Source of the DNA: JABFSM01 sp963762545
Lineage (GTDB): Bacteria; Gemmatimonadota; Gemmatimonadetes; Gemmatimonadales; GWC2-71-9
Length of the DNA stretch: 64,000 nt
NCBI GenBank assembly: GCA_963762545.1
Contig: CAVXLC010000002.1
Location: 434,001 to 498,000 of the forward strand
Direction: 5' to 3'
The translations under genes and the position numbers were made by a program. Within the stretch, counting starts at the first letter, position 1; each line of letters starts with the position of its first letter. The notes under the pieces were generated by a model. The model was not told the DNA's origin, made no database searches, and saw nothing but the letters and a program-made list of their open reading frames with translations. Below, one piece after another: positions 8,790 through 19,100 of this stretch.

Positions 8790-9538
8790 GGCGCAACGCC
8801 TTCCACGGGGCGCGGGCCGATGCGGATGTGGCCCGCGGCCTTCCAGACCTGGCGCGCGGTCTCCCAGGGCTGGATCCGGCTTTCCCGGGGACGGAGATCA
8901 TGCCGCTCGACCACCGGCACGGTTTCGATCCGCCGGGCGTGCTGCGCGGCGCGCCCGATCAGCTCGGCGTTGGCGGCCCAACCCTCCGACGTGAGCAGCG
9001 CGGTGCCCGGCTGACGCACCGCGTTCTTGAGCGTCATCAGCCGGAAGGCGAGGAATCCGCTCACCGTATCGTTGACACCGGGAACCCGCACCGCCCGGCG
9101 CAGCAGCATCGGTGCCCAGCGGCGGACCATCCGGCGACCGCGGGAGGGCTCGCCCGAGAGCGTCGCCTCGCCCACCACCATGTCCGCCCCGCTGTCGAGC
9201 CGGCGCACGAAATCGGGCAGGAACTCGGGTCCGTTTGAAAAGTCACCCTGCATGACGATGGCGCTGTCCCGCTTGGGCCGATCGCTGCGGGCCAGGGCGA
9301 GGGTGAGGAGCTCTTCGACCGAGCGGGCATAGCCCTGCCGCACCGCGTGCCGCACCACGGTGAGCGGCAGCACCTTGGTGTAGGGCTCCAGGATGTCCGC
9401 CGATTGATCGGTCGAGCCGTCGTCCGCCACGAGCAGTTGATACTCGCGCGGAAACTCCTCGAAGACCTTGCGGATCTTCCAGAGCAGGACCCCGATAGTG
9501 GGGCCCTCATTGAAGCTCGGGATGCAGACGTAAATCAT
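8786..9538 (-). CDS. Glycosyltransferase family 2
   Basis: 250 residues with a GT-A fold: CIPSFNEGPTIGVLLWKI at the N-terminus, the nucleotide-binding ADDGSTD at about 39-45, and QGDFSNGPEF near 96 in place of the usual DxD. The organisation resembles dolichyl-phosphate-mannose-synthase-like or polyprenol-phosphate transferases, but there are no C-terminal membrane helices. It transfers a sugar from a nucleotide-sugar donor to an unknown acceptor. The ATG overlaps the stop of the upstream GT4 (ATGA, 9535-9538), and that overlap also confirms the true end of the GT4 gene. Confidence 0.85.
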   Translation of the reverse strand: MIYVCIPSFNEGPTIGVLLWKIRKVFEEFPREYQLLVADDGSTDQSADILEPYTKVLPLTVVRHAVRQGYARSVEELLTLALARSDRPKRDSAIVMQGDFSNGPEFLPDFVRRLDSGADMVVGEATLSGEPSRGRRMVRRWAPMLLRRAVRVPGVNDTVSGFLAFRLMTLKNAVRQPGTALLTSEGWAANAELIGRAAQHARRIETVPVVERHDLRPRESRIQPWETARQVWKAAGHIRIGPRPVEGVAP

Positions 9539-10627
9539 TTGAGGTCAACGTTCTCCGTGACTGAACGATACACCGAAAGCACCCCGTTTGCCATCGCGGT
9601 TGCACTGAATCGCTCCACCCGTTCACTGGCCTTCCGCCGGGTTTGTTCCCGGAGTGGAGCGTCCTCCGAGCAGGCGCTCCACCGAGTCGGCCAGGGCCGA
9701 CGAATTTCCCGGGGGCGACAGCAGGCCCGCTCCGTCCGAGAGCATTTCGGGTATGCCGCCGCCGCTGGTGGCCGCAATGGGGACGCCCAGGGCCATGGCA
9801 TCCAGCACGGTGGTTCCCAGGCCCTCCTCCTTCGAGCTCATGACGAAGACATCGGCGCTCGCGATCAATCGCAGCGGCTCCTGGAGGTGCCCGAGCAGGT
9901 GAATTCGGTCGCCCAGGTCGAGCCGGCGGATTTGCTCCTCGAGCTCGGCGCGGAGCGCACCTTCCCCCGCAATGGCCCAGTGCAGGCCCGGTTGCCTCGG
10001 TCGGAGGCATGCCGCCGCGGCGATCAGGGTGGCGTGGTCCTTGTGACCCACCAGCGCGCCCACCGTCACGGCGAGCGGTCCGGCGTCCGGCAGGCCCAGC
10101 TCGGAGCGAATGCGACCCGCGGCGACCGTGCGCACGCCTTCAACATCGATGCCCGAGTGGACCGTCACGATGCGGGTGGAGGGAATTCCGTCTTCCACCA
10201 GAATCGCCCGCACCGCATCCGAAATGGCGATGACCCGGTCGGCCCGGGCCCAGAACCCGAGCCGCCGAAGATGGAAATCGACCCGGCGCGTGACGACATA
10301 CGGCGACCGGGTGACCGCGGCCGCCAGGCCGGCCAGCGTCAGGGCATGCGCGTCGTGGGCGTGAAGCAGGGAAGGGCGGTGCGAGGCTTCCCGGATGGCA
10401 CCGACGAGCGCCCCGGGGGAGAGGCCGATCCGCCAGCCCACCTCGTGCACCGGGACGCCCGCGGCGCGGAGCCGCCGGGCCAGCAGCGTACCGCGCCCGG
10501 TGACCACCACCTGGTCGACTTTCTCATCCCGCGCCAGCGCGGTGGCGAGCAGCAGGACCTGGTTCTGACCGCCGCGCCACTCCCGCCCCGACGCGAGGTG
10601 GACGATTCGGCGGGGCCGCACCGTCAC
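9535..10627 (-). CDS. Glycosyltransferase family 4, frameshifted near its 3' end
   Basis: GT-B glycosyltransferase of about 363 residues. The N-terminal domain begins RRIVHLASGREWRGGQNQ. The C-terminal domain holds VGALVGHKDHATLI, then SSKEEGLGTTVLDAMALGVP and SGGGIPEM, the GT4 donor-binding region. After SVERLL the frame shifts: near 9661-9670 one extra G breaks the expected LLEDAPLREQ. The rest (RRKASERVERFSATAMANGVLSVYR) continues in another frame to 9535, where its stop overlaps the next start. As written, translation would end early at 9623. The GTG start overlaps the stop of the upstream lipoprotein gene. Confidence 0.82.
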
Positions 10628-11109
10628 CGGCGGAGGGAATCAGGGAACACGGGGCAGGAAGCATCCTCGAAGTTCTTGATGTTGGTCTGGAGCCCGATGA
10701 GCGGCAGGGTCCGGGCTCCCGCGCTGACGCTGCCGAGCCGGGGCGCGCCCTGGATCGGGTCTCCGTTGTACAGCAGCACGCCATCGGCCTTGCCATCCGG
10801 GTTCACGATCAGCACCCCGAATCCGACCGGTGGCGTGTCAGGGAGCGTGCCCTGGAGACCCACCACCATCAGACTGTCCACCCGGCCCACGACCGAGCCG
10901 AACACCGGACCCAGCGCGATCCGCACCGGCAGCGCGGCGGGGAGATCTCTCGGGGGAAACGAGAGCGTCTTCCCCGGTCGCGTGAACTCCTCGAGAATGA
11001 GGCTCTGACCGGCCACGGCGGCCATGCCGCAGCCGAAATTGCCGGAATTGGCCGAGGAACATCCGGCGAGCAGCGCCAGTGCGGCGAGGGCGCGAATTCT
11101 CGGGATCAT
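10624..11109 (-). CDS. Putative lipoprotein of unknown family
   Basis: 161 residues from ATG 11109: MIPRIRALAALALLAGCSS is a clean lipoprotein signal with lipobox LAGC. The mature domain is beta-rich and contains three further cysteines (GNFGCG and EDASCPV), which could form a disulfide. No family is recognised. It is the first gene of the minus-strand operon leading into the two glycosyltransferases, and its stop overlaps the GT4 start (GTGA). About 85 bp separate it from the divergent gene at 11195, so its promoter should lie there. Envelope location is inferred from the signal. Confidence 0.65.
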   Translation of the reverse strand: MIPRIRALAALALLAGCSSANSGNFGCGMAAVAGQSLILEEFTRPGKTLSFPPRDLPAALPVRIALGPVFGSVVGRVDSLMVVGLQGTLPDTPPVGFGVLIVNPDGKADGVLLYNGDPIQGAPRLGSVSAGARTLPLIGLQTNIKNFEDASCPVFPDSLRR

Positions 11110-11194
11110 GGCCGGGTTGCCTCCAGGTGCTTCGGGTGTCGTCCTGATTCCCAAAGATACATCGGCGAGGTAACATTGAACTTCACCTGCCCGT

Positions 11195-11740
11195 ATGGAC
11201 GTGATGGGTCTCGACGAATTGCGCGCCCGTCTCGACCGCCTGCTCGCCAGTCAAGGACTCTCCACCGATCGCCGTGCCGAGGCGTCCGGACTGCATGCCG
11301 CGCTGGTCGAATTCAAGGTGGTGGTGGGTCAGCACCGGGACACGCTCGCCAAGGCGGAGCGCGAGCTGCAGGTCGAGCGTCAGCAGGAGACCGACGCCGA
11401 GCGGCGCGGCCGCCTCGCGGCCGATATCGGCGATACCGAAACGGCGCGAATCGCCTCCGAATACACCGCCCGCCACCGCGAGCGGGTGAGCCTGCTGGAG
11501 CGCAAGGTGGCCGTGGTGCGGGACGAGCTGGCCTACGCCGAGCGGGAATACGACGCGCTGGCGGCCCGCTACCAGGCTGCCCGACAGGGGACGGCGGGTG
11601 CCGGCCCCGCCCCCGAGGCGGATCTCTCCGATCGCGAGTTCGACGGACTCAAGGCCAGGGCCGATCGCGAAGCCAGTGAACAGGCGGTGAAGGCGCAGCT
11701 GGAAATGCTCAAGAAGAAGCTGGGCAAGCAGTCACCCTAA
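11195..11740 (+). CDS. Coiled-coil protein of unknown function
   Basis: 181 residues, charged and almost entirely helical. Heptad-like Leu/Ala spacing runs from about 30 to 130 (for example RDTLAKAERELQVERQQET and ERKVAVVRDELAYAEREYD). A flexible Gly/Pro/Ala linker at about 135-145 is followed by a short basic C-terminal helix (LEMLKKKLGKQ). No signal peptide or membrane segment is seen, so it is probably cytoplasmic. I do not recognise a family. It precedes the POT transporter by 13 bp and may be co-transcribed with it. ATG 11204 is an alternative start. Confidence 0.6.
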   Translation: MDVMGLDELRARLDRLLASQGLSTDRRAEASGLHAALVEFKVVVGQHRDTLAKAERELQVERQQETDAERRGRLAADIGDTETARIASEYTARHRERVSLLERKVAVVRDELAYAEREYDALAARYQAARQGTAGAGPAPEADLSDREFDGLKARADREASEQAVKAQLEMLKKKLGKQSP

Positions 11741-11753
11741 AGGGGAGTTTCCA

Positions 11754-13277
11754 GTGGCCAAAAACCCGGACACCGCTTTCTTCGGCCATCCAGCCGGGCT
11801 CTCCACCCTCTTCTTCACCGAGATGTGGGAGCGGTTCAGCTTCTACGGTCTGCGGGCCATCCTGGTCCTCTTCATGACTGCTTCCCTGGCATCCGGCGGC
11901 CTGGGGTTCGACGTGGAGCGCACCGGCGCCATTTACGGCACCTACGCGGCGTCGGTGTACCTGATGGCCATGCCCGGAGGCTGGATCGCCGACAAGGTGC
12001 TGGGCCTCCGCCGCTCCGTGTTCTGGGGTGGCGTGCTCATCATGCTGGGGCAGGCGTCGCTCGCCATGCCCAACAGCGGCACCTTCCTCTATCCCGGCCT
12101 GATACTGATCGCGCTGGGCACCGGGATGCTGAAGCCGAACATCTCCGCGCTGGTGGGGACGCTCTACAAGGCCGACGATACCCGCCGCGACGCCGGGTTC
12201 TCGATCTACTACATGGGCATCAACCTCGGCGCCTTCATCTCCCCGCTCATCTGCGGCTGGCTGGCGCAGGGCGTGGGCTTTCAGCACATCCTGACCAGCA
12301 TGGGGATCAACCCGGCGTTGTCCTGGCACTTCGGCTTTGCGGTCGGCTCGCTGGGCATGGCGCTCGGATTGATCCAGTACGTGCTCACCGGGCACCGGCT
12401 CGGCAACGCGGGCATTCCGGTGTACGGGTCGCCGACGCCCGAGCTGCTGGCCGCGGCCAGGCTCAAGTTGTTCCTCGGCCTCGGTGTGGTGCTCGCCGCC
12501 ATCGGCGTCATCGCGGCGCTGGCCATGACCGGCTCGATTGTCATTACCGCCACCGGGATCGGCCGGTGGATGGATTACCTCCTCATTGCCGTCGTGGTCG
12601 GGTTCTTCAGCTGGCTGTTCATGGCGGGGGACTGGACGCCCAACGAGCGGAAGCGGCTGGTGGTGATCACCGTGCTCTTCCTGGGGGCCTGTGTGTTCTG
12701 GGCGGCGTTCGAGCAGGCGGCCTCCACCCTCAATCTGTTCGCCCAGCGGCAGACCCAGAACACCATCTTCGGCATCAGCTATCCCGCCAGCTGGCTCCAA
12801 TCGGTCAACGCGCTGCTCATCATCCTTCTGGCACCGGTGTTCGGCTGGATCTGGCTCAAGCTCGGTCCCCGCGATCCGTCCAGCCCGGCCAAGTTCTCCA
12901 TGGGCCTCTTCTTCCTCGGCGCCGGCTTCGGCGTGATGATCCTGGCGGCGATGGCGGCATCGAACGGGCAGAAGGTGAGTCCCCTCTGGCTGGTGCTGAC
13001 GTACCTGTGCCACACGGTGGGCGAGCTCTGTCTGAGCCCGGTCGGCCTCTCGGCGATGACGCGGCTCGCGCCGGCGCGGGTGGTGGGCCTGATGATGGGG
13101 GTCTGGTTCCTGGCGACCTCGGTGGGCAACAAGATCGCCGGTTCGGTGGCCGGGCTCTACGAATCGTTCTCGCTGCCCTCGCTGTTCGGGGCGGTGACGG
13201 TTACCGCGCTGTTCTTCAGCGTGATCATGGCGCTGCTGATCCGGCCGATCAAGAACATGCTGAACCGCCCCGAATAG
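11754..13277 (+). CDS. POT/PTR family proton-dependent peptide transporter
   Basis: 507 residues with about 12-14 membrane helices. The POT hallmarks are present: FFTEMWERFSFYGLRAIL (helix 1 E-x-x-E-R-F motif), GGWIADKVLGLRR, and the PTR2 signature GFSIYYMGINLGAFISPLICG. It imports di- and tripeptides with protons across the inner membrane. The start is a GTG at 11754, preceded by a strong AGGGGAG ribosome-binding site. The end is convergent with the SOD gene, and a hairpin overlaps the stop codon. Confidence 0.92.
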   Translation: MAKNPDTAFFGHPAGLSTLFFTEMWERFSFYGLRAILVLFMTASLASGGLGFDVERTGAIYGTYAASVYLMAMPGGWIADKVLGLRRSVFWGGVLIMLGQASLAMPNSGTFLYPGLILIALGTGMLKPNISALVGTLYKADDTRRDAGFSIYYMGINLGAFISPLICGWLAQGVGFQHILTSMGINPALSWHFGFAVGSLGMALGLIQYVLTGHRLGNAGIPVYGSPTPELLAAARLKLFLGLGVVLAAIGVIAALAMTGSIVITATGIGRWMDYLLIAVVVGFFSWLFMAGDWTPNERKRLVVITVLFLGACVFWAAFEQAASTLNLFAQRQTQNTIFGISYPASWLQSVNALLIILLAPVFGWIWLKLGPRDPSSPAKFSMGLFFLGAGFGVMILAAMAASNGQKVSPLWLVLTYLCHTVGELCLSPVGLSAMTRLAPARVVGLMMGVWFLATSVGNKIAGSVAGLYESFSLPSLFGAVTVTALFFSVIMALLIRPIKNMLNRPE

Positions 13278-13285
13278 CGGGGCGG
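13265..13285. terminator. Hairpin between convergent genes
   Basis: CCGCCCCG (13265-13272) and CGGGGCGG (13278-13285) form an 8-bp perfect stem with a 5-base loop that contains the TAG of the POT gene. No clear T-tract follows on either strand, so termination is only a plausible role. Confidence 0.4.
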
Positions 13286-13289
13286 CCCC

Positions 13290-13805
13290 TCAGGGCTTGA
13301 AGACCGCGCAGGCCACCCGCGCGCCCGACCCACCGGTCGGATCGGTCTTCTCGTCATCGGGGTCGGCATGGATCACCAGCGCCATGCCGCGCCCCAGGAA
13401 CGCCTTGAGCCCCTTGGCGGCCTCGGGGCCGGTGACGTCCACGCTGGCGTCTCCCTTCCCATCCTTGCCGATCTCCAGGTTGGGCAGATCCCCGAGATGA
13501 GCCCCCTGCGGGTTGAGTCGGCCGTGCTTCTTGCCCGTCGGGTTGACATGGCCGCCCGCCGAAGTGAACGCCGGGCCCTGGCAGAGCGCGGCGGCGTGCA
13601 AGTGCATCCCATGACGCCCGGGCTTGAGACCGGTCACCCGGACCTGAATCTGGATCTTGTCGCCCTTCTGCTTGAGCGTGGCGCGGCCGATGTCCTGGGT
13701 CCGGTCGTTGTAGACCGTGCTCTCCACCGGTGCCGGCGCCGGTACCCCGCCGCCCCCGCAACCCAGCACCGCCAGCGCCACCGATCCCACCAGAGCGTAT
13801 CGCAC
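13290..13805 (-). CDS. sodC: Cu/Zn superoxide dismutase, lipoprotein form
   Basis: 171 residues from a GTG at 13805. The N-terminus VRYALVGSVALAVLGCGGG ends in a lipobox-like LGC. All metal and active-site elements are visible: HGMHLHAAALC (copper His pair and disulfide Cys), GGHVNPTGKKHG (bridging and zinc His), HLGDLPN (zinc His/Asp), VIHADPDD (copper His) and GARVACAVF (guiding Arg and second Cys). It dismutes superoxide, probably anchored in the envelope facing the periplasm. It begins 2 bp after the DUF4198 gene, so the two form an operon. Confidence 0.9.
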   Translation of the reverse strand: MRYALVGSVALAVLGCGGGGVPAPAPVESTVYNDRTQDIGRATLKQKGDKIQIQVRVTGLKPGRHGMHLHAAALCQGPAFTSAGGHVNPTGKKHGRLNPQGAHLGDLPNLEIGKDGKGDASVDVTGPEAAKGLKAFLGRGMALVIHADPDDEKTDPTGGSGARVACAVFKP

Positions 13806-13807
13806 GG

Positions 13808-14641
13808 TCAGGGAGCCTTTCCGGACGACGGCGCCACCGCGAAAGTGAGCGTCGCCCACTGGGAGATGTAGTCGATGCCCGGCGTGCCGGTCCGGGTCAT
13901 CCGGATGAACTTGACGTACCAGACGCCGGCCGGGCCGGGCGGTACCGCGATCTGTCCCTGAGCGTCGGTCTTGAGGAGTCGCTCCTTGCGTAATACGCCG
14001 GCGGCCGTCCGACCGCCCGCGATCACTTCCTGTCCCGCCGGAGCGGCCGCGCCCTCCAGCAGGATCCGGAATCGCAGCGTATCCGTGGGGATCGACTCGT
14101 ACGGATTCCGCAGCGGCACGATCTCGACCGGATAGCCCAGGACCGTGCTCCAGCCATCGCTGCGCGCCTTCCCGACCTGGAACAGCATCTTTACGTGCTT
14201 GGAGTAGCGCTCCCGCGCCGGCTTGCCCAGCTCGCCGGTGCGCTTCCGCTCCGCCAGCGTCGGTCCGATGCCTTCCTCGGCGAGGTACTTGTTGAAGTTC
14301 TCCGCGGTCTGGGACAGCTCACTCGGCTTGGTGGCGAACCCGGCGGCGTAGGTGCCCTCCGCCTCGGTATGAATCCGGATGACGGTGCGGGGACCCTCGG
14401 CGGTGACCGCGGCGGTATCGAGCTGCTTCCGCCCGCCCGGCGTCACCACGGAGAGGTCGGCGATGCGCCCCCGGGCGATACTGTTCTCGCTCTTGGTGAA
14501 GGTGCCGTTGAGGCCGATGACCCGGATGTCCGACTGGGCCGGGACGAAGTAATCGCGCAGGGTGAGAAAGAGGTCATGTGCCTCGAGGACCGTTGTCAGC
14601 CCCACCAGGAGCGCAAGCACCACGGACGCACGTAATCGCAT
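13808..14641 (-). CDS. DUF4198 exported protein
   Basis: 277 residues from ATG 14641, with AGGAG eight bases upstream. The signal peptide ends near LEAHDLFL, giving the N-terminal AHD typical of DUF4198 proteins, whose mature N-terminal His is thought to bind metal in some members linked to Ni/Co uptake. The C-terminal part (about 190-277) looks like an Ig/CNA-B-like beta domain: TDAQGQIAVPPGPAGVWYVK. It precedes the Cu/Zn SOD gene by 2 bp, which is consistent with a metal-related envelope role, though that is inference. No transporter genes are adjacent. Confidence 0.7.
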   Translation of the reverse strand: MRLRASVVLALLVGLTTVLEAHDLFLTLRDYFVPAQSDIRVIGLNGTFTKSENSIARGRIADLSVVTPGGRKQLDTAAVTAEGPRTVIRIHTEAEGTYAAGFATKPSELSQTAENFNKYLAEEGIGPTLAERKRTGELGKPARERYSKHVKMLFQVGKARSDGWSTVLGYPVEIVPLRNPYESIPTDTLRFRILLEGAAAPAGQEVIAGGRTAAGVLRKERLLKTDAQGQIAVPPGPAGVWYVKFIRMTRTGTPGIDYISQWATLTFAVAPSSGKAP

Positions 14642-14708
14642 CGAGTTGGCTCCTGGGGGATCGTCGCGTATAATAGCCATATCCTCGGTCGCCTACCCGG
14701 AATCAGAA

Positions 14709-16172
14709 ATGACTGGCCGTTCGACCCTGTCGCGCCGCGGCGCCATTCTCCTGGCGCTGCTCGGATCCGTTCTTGCCGGCTGCGCCCGGAAGCTGCCTCC
14801 GGTCGAGCTGGGGTTCGTCACCCGGTGGACCAAGACGCACTACGCGCTGGCCCGTGCCGAGCGGCTCTCTCCTCCCGTGGCCTCCCGCCTCACGGCGTAT
14901 GCCGCGATCGCGCTCTATGAAGGCTATGCGGCCTTCTCCGACAGCCTCCGTACGCTGGCGGGGCAGCTGAACGGACTCGATTCGCTGCCGAAGCCGCGCC
15001 GCGAGGAACGCTACGATCCGGCGCTGGTGGCTCTCGAAGCCCAGACCACGACGCTGCGTCACCTGTATCGCGAGGGATTCGCCTCGACCCAGGTGGCCAT
15101 CACGACGGCGCGCGACTCGCTGCTGGCCGCCCGGGTGGCGCAGGGAGTCTCACCCCTGATCCGGGACCGTTCGCTGGACTACGGGAAACAGCTCGGGCAG
15201 GCCATACTGGATTGGGCCGCGAAAGATGGCTTCGAGGGGCGCTCCCTCGCGTACGAGCCGCTGAAGGGACCGCAGTACTGGGTCCCGACGGTTACCGGGG
15301 CCCAGTACCGGTCCCAGATGCTCTCGATGGAACGGGACTTCGTCGGGTTCGACAACCCGACCGCCGCGGCGCGGCCGGGCCAGGTGAGCGACCGCTCGAT
15401 CACCGTGGACCGGCCCAAGCGGCCGGGAAACAAGACGACCCCGGGTATCAATCTGACGGTGGCGCTGGAGCCCCACTGGGGCGAGATGCGCTTGATGGCG
15501 GTGCGCCCCGGAGACAGCTGCGCCGCGCCGCCTCCGCCGGCGTTCTCCACCGCCAAGACGTCCGAGATCTACGGCTACGCCAAGGAGATTCACGATATCG
15601 GGAAGTCGCTCACGCCGGAGCAGCGCGCCATCGCCTACTTCTGGGCCGACAATCCCGGCGAATCGGGCACCCCGGCCGGCCATTGGTTGAGTGCGCTGAC
15701 CTCCATCGCCTCGGAGTGGCATCTGTCGCCCGACCGGACGGTGGAGGCCTATGCGCTCACCGCCATTGCGGTGGCCGATGCGTTTACCGAGGCCTGGCGC
15801 GAAAAGTTCCGCTCGAACCTGCTCCGCCCGGTGACCTACATCCAGCGCTACATCGATCCCACGTGGCAGCCGCTCCTGCTGACCCCCTCGTTCCCGACCT
15901 ACACCTCGGCCCATTCGACCCAATCCCGCGCCGCGGCGGACGTCCTGACCGCGCTGTTCGGCGGCAACCGGGCCTATGACGACTCGACCCACGTGACCCT
16001 GGGACATCCCGTAAAGCACGTCACCTCGTTCCTCGGGGCGGCCAACGAGGCGGGGCTCTCCCGTCTTTATGGCGGCATCCACTTCCGGTTCGACCACCTG
16101 GGCGGCCAGGCGCTCGGCGCCTGCGTCGGGCGAGCCGTCCTGGCGCACGTCCACACCCGAGGGGCCTCGTGA
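14709..16172 (+). CDS. Vanadium-dependent haloperoxidase-like lipoprotein (copy 1)
   Basis: 487 residues with a lipoprotein signal (SVLAGC, Cys about 22). The vanadate-binding residues of the VHPO/PAP2 family are all present: K-x6-RP (KFRSNLLRP, about 364), S-A-H (YTSAHS, about 400) and SRLYGGIHF (about 449). Such enzymes oxidise halides with peroxide or act as phosphatases, and the motifs alone cannot decide between these. Its TGA overlaps the GTG of the downstream FG-GAP protein, so the two are translationally coupled. The pair is duplicated at 33154-38198. Confidence 0.85.
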   Translation: MTGRSTLSRRGAILLALLGSVLAGCARKLPPVELGFVTRWTKTHYALARAERLSPPVASRLTAYAAIALYEGYAAFSDSLRTLAGQLNGLDSLPKPRREERYDPALVALEAQTTTLRHLYREGFASTQVAITTARDSLLAARVAQGVSPLIRDRSLDYGKQLGQAILDWAAKDGFEGRSLAYEPLKGPQYWVPTVTGAQYRSQMLSMERDFVGFDNPTAAARPGQVSDRSITVDRPKRPGNKTTPGINLTVALEPHWGEMRLMAVRPGDSCAAPPPPAFSTAKTSEIYGYAKEIHDIGKSLTPEQRAIAYFWADNPGESGTPAGHWLSALTSIASEWHLSPDRTVEAYALTAIAVADAFTEAWREKFRSNLLRPVTYIQRYIDPTWQPLLLTPSFPTYTSAHSTQSRAAADVLTALFGGNRAYDDSTHVTLGHPVKHVTSFLGAANEAGLSRLYGGIHFRFDHLGGQALGACVGRAVLAHVHTRGAS

Positions 16173-19100
16173 GACTCCGCGCTGCACTCGTCGGGGTGCT
16201 GGCCGTGGCGGGGTGCGCCCGGTCCGAGGCGCCCCCCGGACCGTGGCATCAAGAAGCCGGGCTCCGATGGCGGGAGCTCGCGGCCCCCGGAAGCCTCACG
16301 CCGGGCTTCACCCGCGTGCAGCCCGGTGCGTCGGGGATCACGTTCGCCAATACGGTCTCGGAAGACTCGGCCTACGCCAACCGGCATCTGATGAACGGCT
16401 CGGGCGTGGCCATCGGCGACGTGGACGGCGACGGCCGGCCCGATGTGTATCTCTGCAATATCGGCGGCCCCAACGCGCTGTACCTGAACGAGGGCGCGAT
16501 GAAGTTCCGCGAGGCTGCCGCCGAACGCGGGGTGGCCCTGGGAGATCGTCCGTCCACCGGGGCGGTCTTTGCCGATGTCGACGGCGACCACGATCTCGAC
16601 CTGATCGTCACCTCTATGGGTGGGCGCAATTCTCTGTTCCTGAATGACGGCCGGGGACATTTCACCGACGCGACCGCGCACTCCGGCTTCGTGCCCGAGA
16701 ACCGCGGCAGTACCACCGTGGCGCTGGCGGATGTGGACGGCGACGGCGATCTCGATCTCTATGTCGCCAACTACAAGGCCCGCAACATGCTGGACTCGCT
16801 TTCGCCCCAGCAGCGCGCCTTCGACCAGATCGTCAAGAAAGTGGGTGACCGCTACGAGGTGATTCCGGAGCGGCAGGCGGATTACCGGGTCCAGATTCGC
16901 GACGATCTCCGCGGTGTGAGTCTCATCCAGCGGGCCGACCCCGACTGGTTCTATCTGAACGATGGCAACGGCTCCTTCGTACGGGAGCCGATCGCCGGGA
17001 ACCCCCGTTTTCTCGACGAGGACGGCAAGCCGCTGTCCACCGAGCCGGAGGACTTCGGCCTGGCGGCCCGCTTCTATGACGTAAACGGGGACGGCGCGCC
17101 CGATCTGTACGTGGCCAACGATTTCGAGGATCCCGATCAGTTCTGGATCAATGACGGCACCGGGCATTTCCGGCTGATCCCCAAGCAGGCCATCCGGCAG
17201 ACCGCCAACTCCGACATGGCGGTGGATTTTGCCGACATCGACCGGGACGGCTCGGTGGACATCTTCCAGGTGGACATGCTGGCCAACGACTCCCGCCGCC
17301 GGAAGACCCAGACGCCGACCCACACTGCCCTCCAGAAGCAGATAGGGGAGTACCGCGAGCGGGCCCAATGGCAGCGCAACGCGCTCCTCCGGAACCGCGG
17401 GGACGGGACCTTCGCCGAAATCTCCAACGCCGCGGGGGTGTCGGCCTCGGGATGGTCCTGGTCCACGATGTTTCTCGACGTCGACCTCGACGGCTACGAG
17501 GACATCCTGATCGGCAACGGCCACACCTGGGACCTGATGGACGCCGACACCCAGGAGCGGCTCAAGAGCACGGTGACCGGCCTGGACTGGCGCCGGGAAC
17601 GCCAGCTGTATCCCAAGCTGGCGCTCAAGAACGTGGCCTTCCGGAACAAGGGCGACCGCACCTTCGAGGACGCCGGGACCACCTGGCGCTGGGGCCTCGA
17701 GGACGACGTCTCCCACGGCATGGCCGCCGGGGACCTGGATGGCGACGGCGACCTGGACGTGGTGATCAATCGCCTGGGAGCGCCCGCGGCGCTGATGCGG
17801 AACGACGCGACGGCACCCCGCCTGGCGGTGCGATTGGCCGGTCGAGGGCACAATACCGCCGGAATCGGCGCTCGTATCCGGGTGCTCGGCGGCCCGGTGC
17901 CCGAGCAGAGCCGCGAAGTGACCGCGGGCGGTCTCTATCTGTCCGGGGCGGATCAGGAGTACGCCTTTGCCGCCGGCACCGATACCGCGCTCACCATCGA
18001 GGTACGCTGGCGGAGCGGGGCGGTGAGCAAAGTGGACGGTGCGCGCGGCGGCCGGCTCTACGAGATCAAGGAGCCGGAGGCGGCTAACGCGTCGCCTCCT
18101 CCCCCTCCCTCCTCCCCCCTCCCTCACCCTTGTTCGAGGATCTCTCGCCGCAGCTCGGCGCCAGCCACCACGAAGTCTTCTACAACGACTATCTGCGGCA
18201 GCCGCTGCTCGGCTTCCAGCTGAGCCAGCTCGGGCCCGGCATCAGCTGGATGGACCTGGATGGCGATGGCGACGACGATCTGGTGACCTTTGGGGGGCCG
18301 GGCGGCGAGCTGGCCTGGTACCGGAACGACAAGGGGCGCTTCACCCGGGTGCCGCTTCCGCTCAAGACCTCGGCCCCCGATCTGACCATGGCGCTCCGGT
18401 TTCCCACCCCCACGGGTGTGAGCCTCCTGGTGGGCCAGTCGTCGTATCGGTCCAAGTCTCCGGCCGAGGCGTTTGCCGTTCCGGATGTCCTCCGGCTGGA
18501 TCTGGGAGCCGGCGGCCGGCTGGTCAAGGCGGAGGAGATGATCGCACCCGACACGATGAGCACCGGCCCGATCGCGCTGGCCGACGTGGATGGTGACGGC
18601 GATCTCGATCTCTTCGTGGGTGGGCGAGTGCTTCCGGGTGCCTATCCCGTGCCGCCCAACTCACATCTCTATCTGAACAATGGGGGACGCTTCACCCGGG
18701 ATCAGCGGAGCGACAGTGTCTTTCACCAGGTGGGATTGGTGTCCGCGGCGGTCTTCACTGATATCAATGGTGACGGCCAGCCCGACCTGGCGCTGGCCAC
18801 CGAGTGGGGCCCGGTACGGCTGTTCCTCAACGATTCCGGGAGGTTCTCCGAGGTCACCGGGGCCTGGGGATTGGCCCGGCTCGAAGGTGGCTGGAAGGGC
18901 GTCAGTGCCGGAGATTTCGATGGTGACGGCCGCATGGATCTGGTCGCCACCAACTGGGGACGGAACGTGCGGTTCGCGGCGGACTCCGCCGCGCCCCTCT
19001 ACATGTATGTCGGGAATTTCGGACCCTCGTCCGAGGTGAGCCTGCTGTTCGGGGCGTTCGATGCCAGAATCAATGCGATCGCCCCGGTCGCCTCGTTCTC

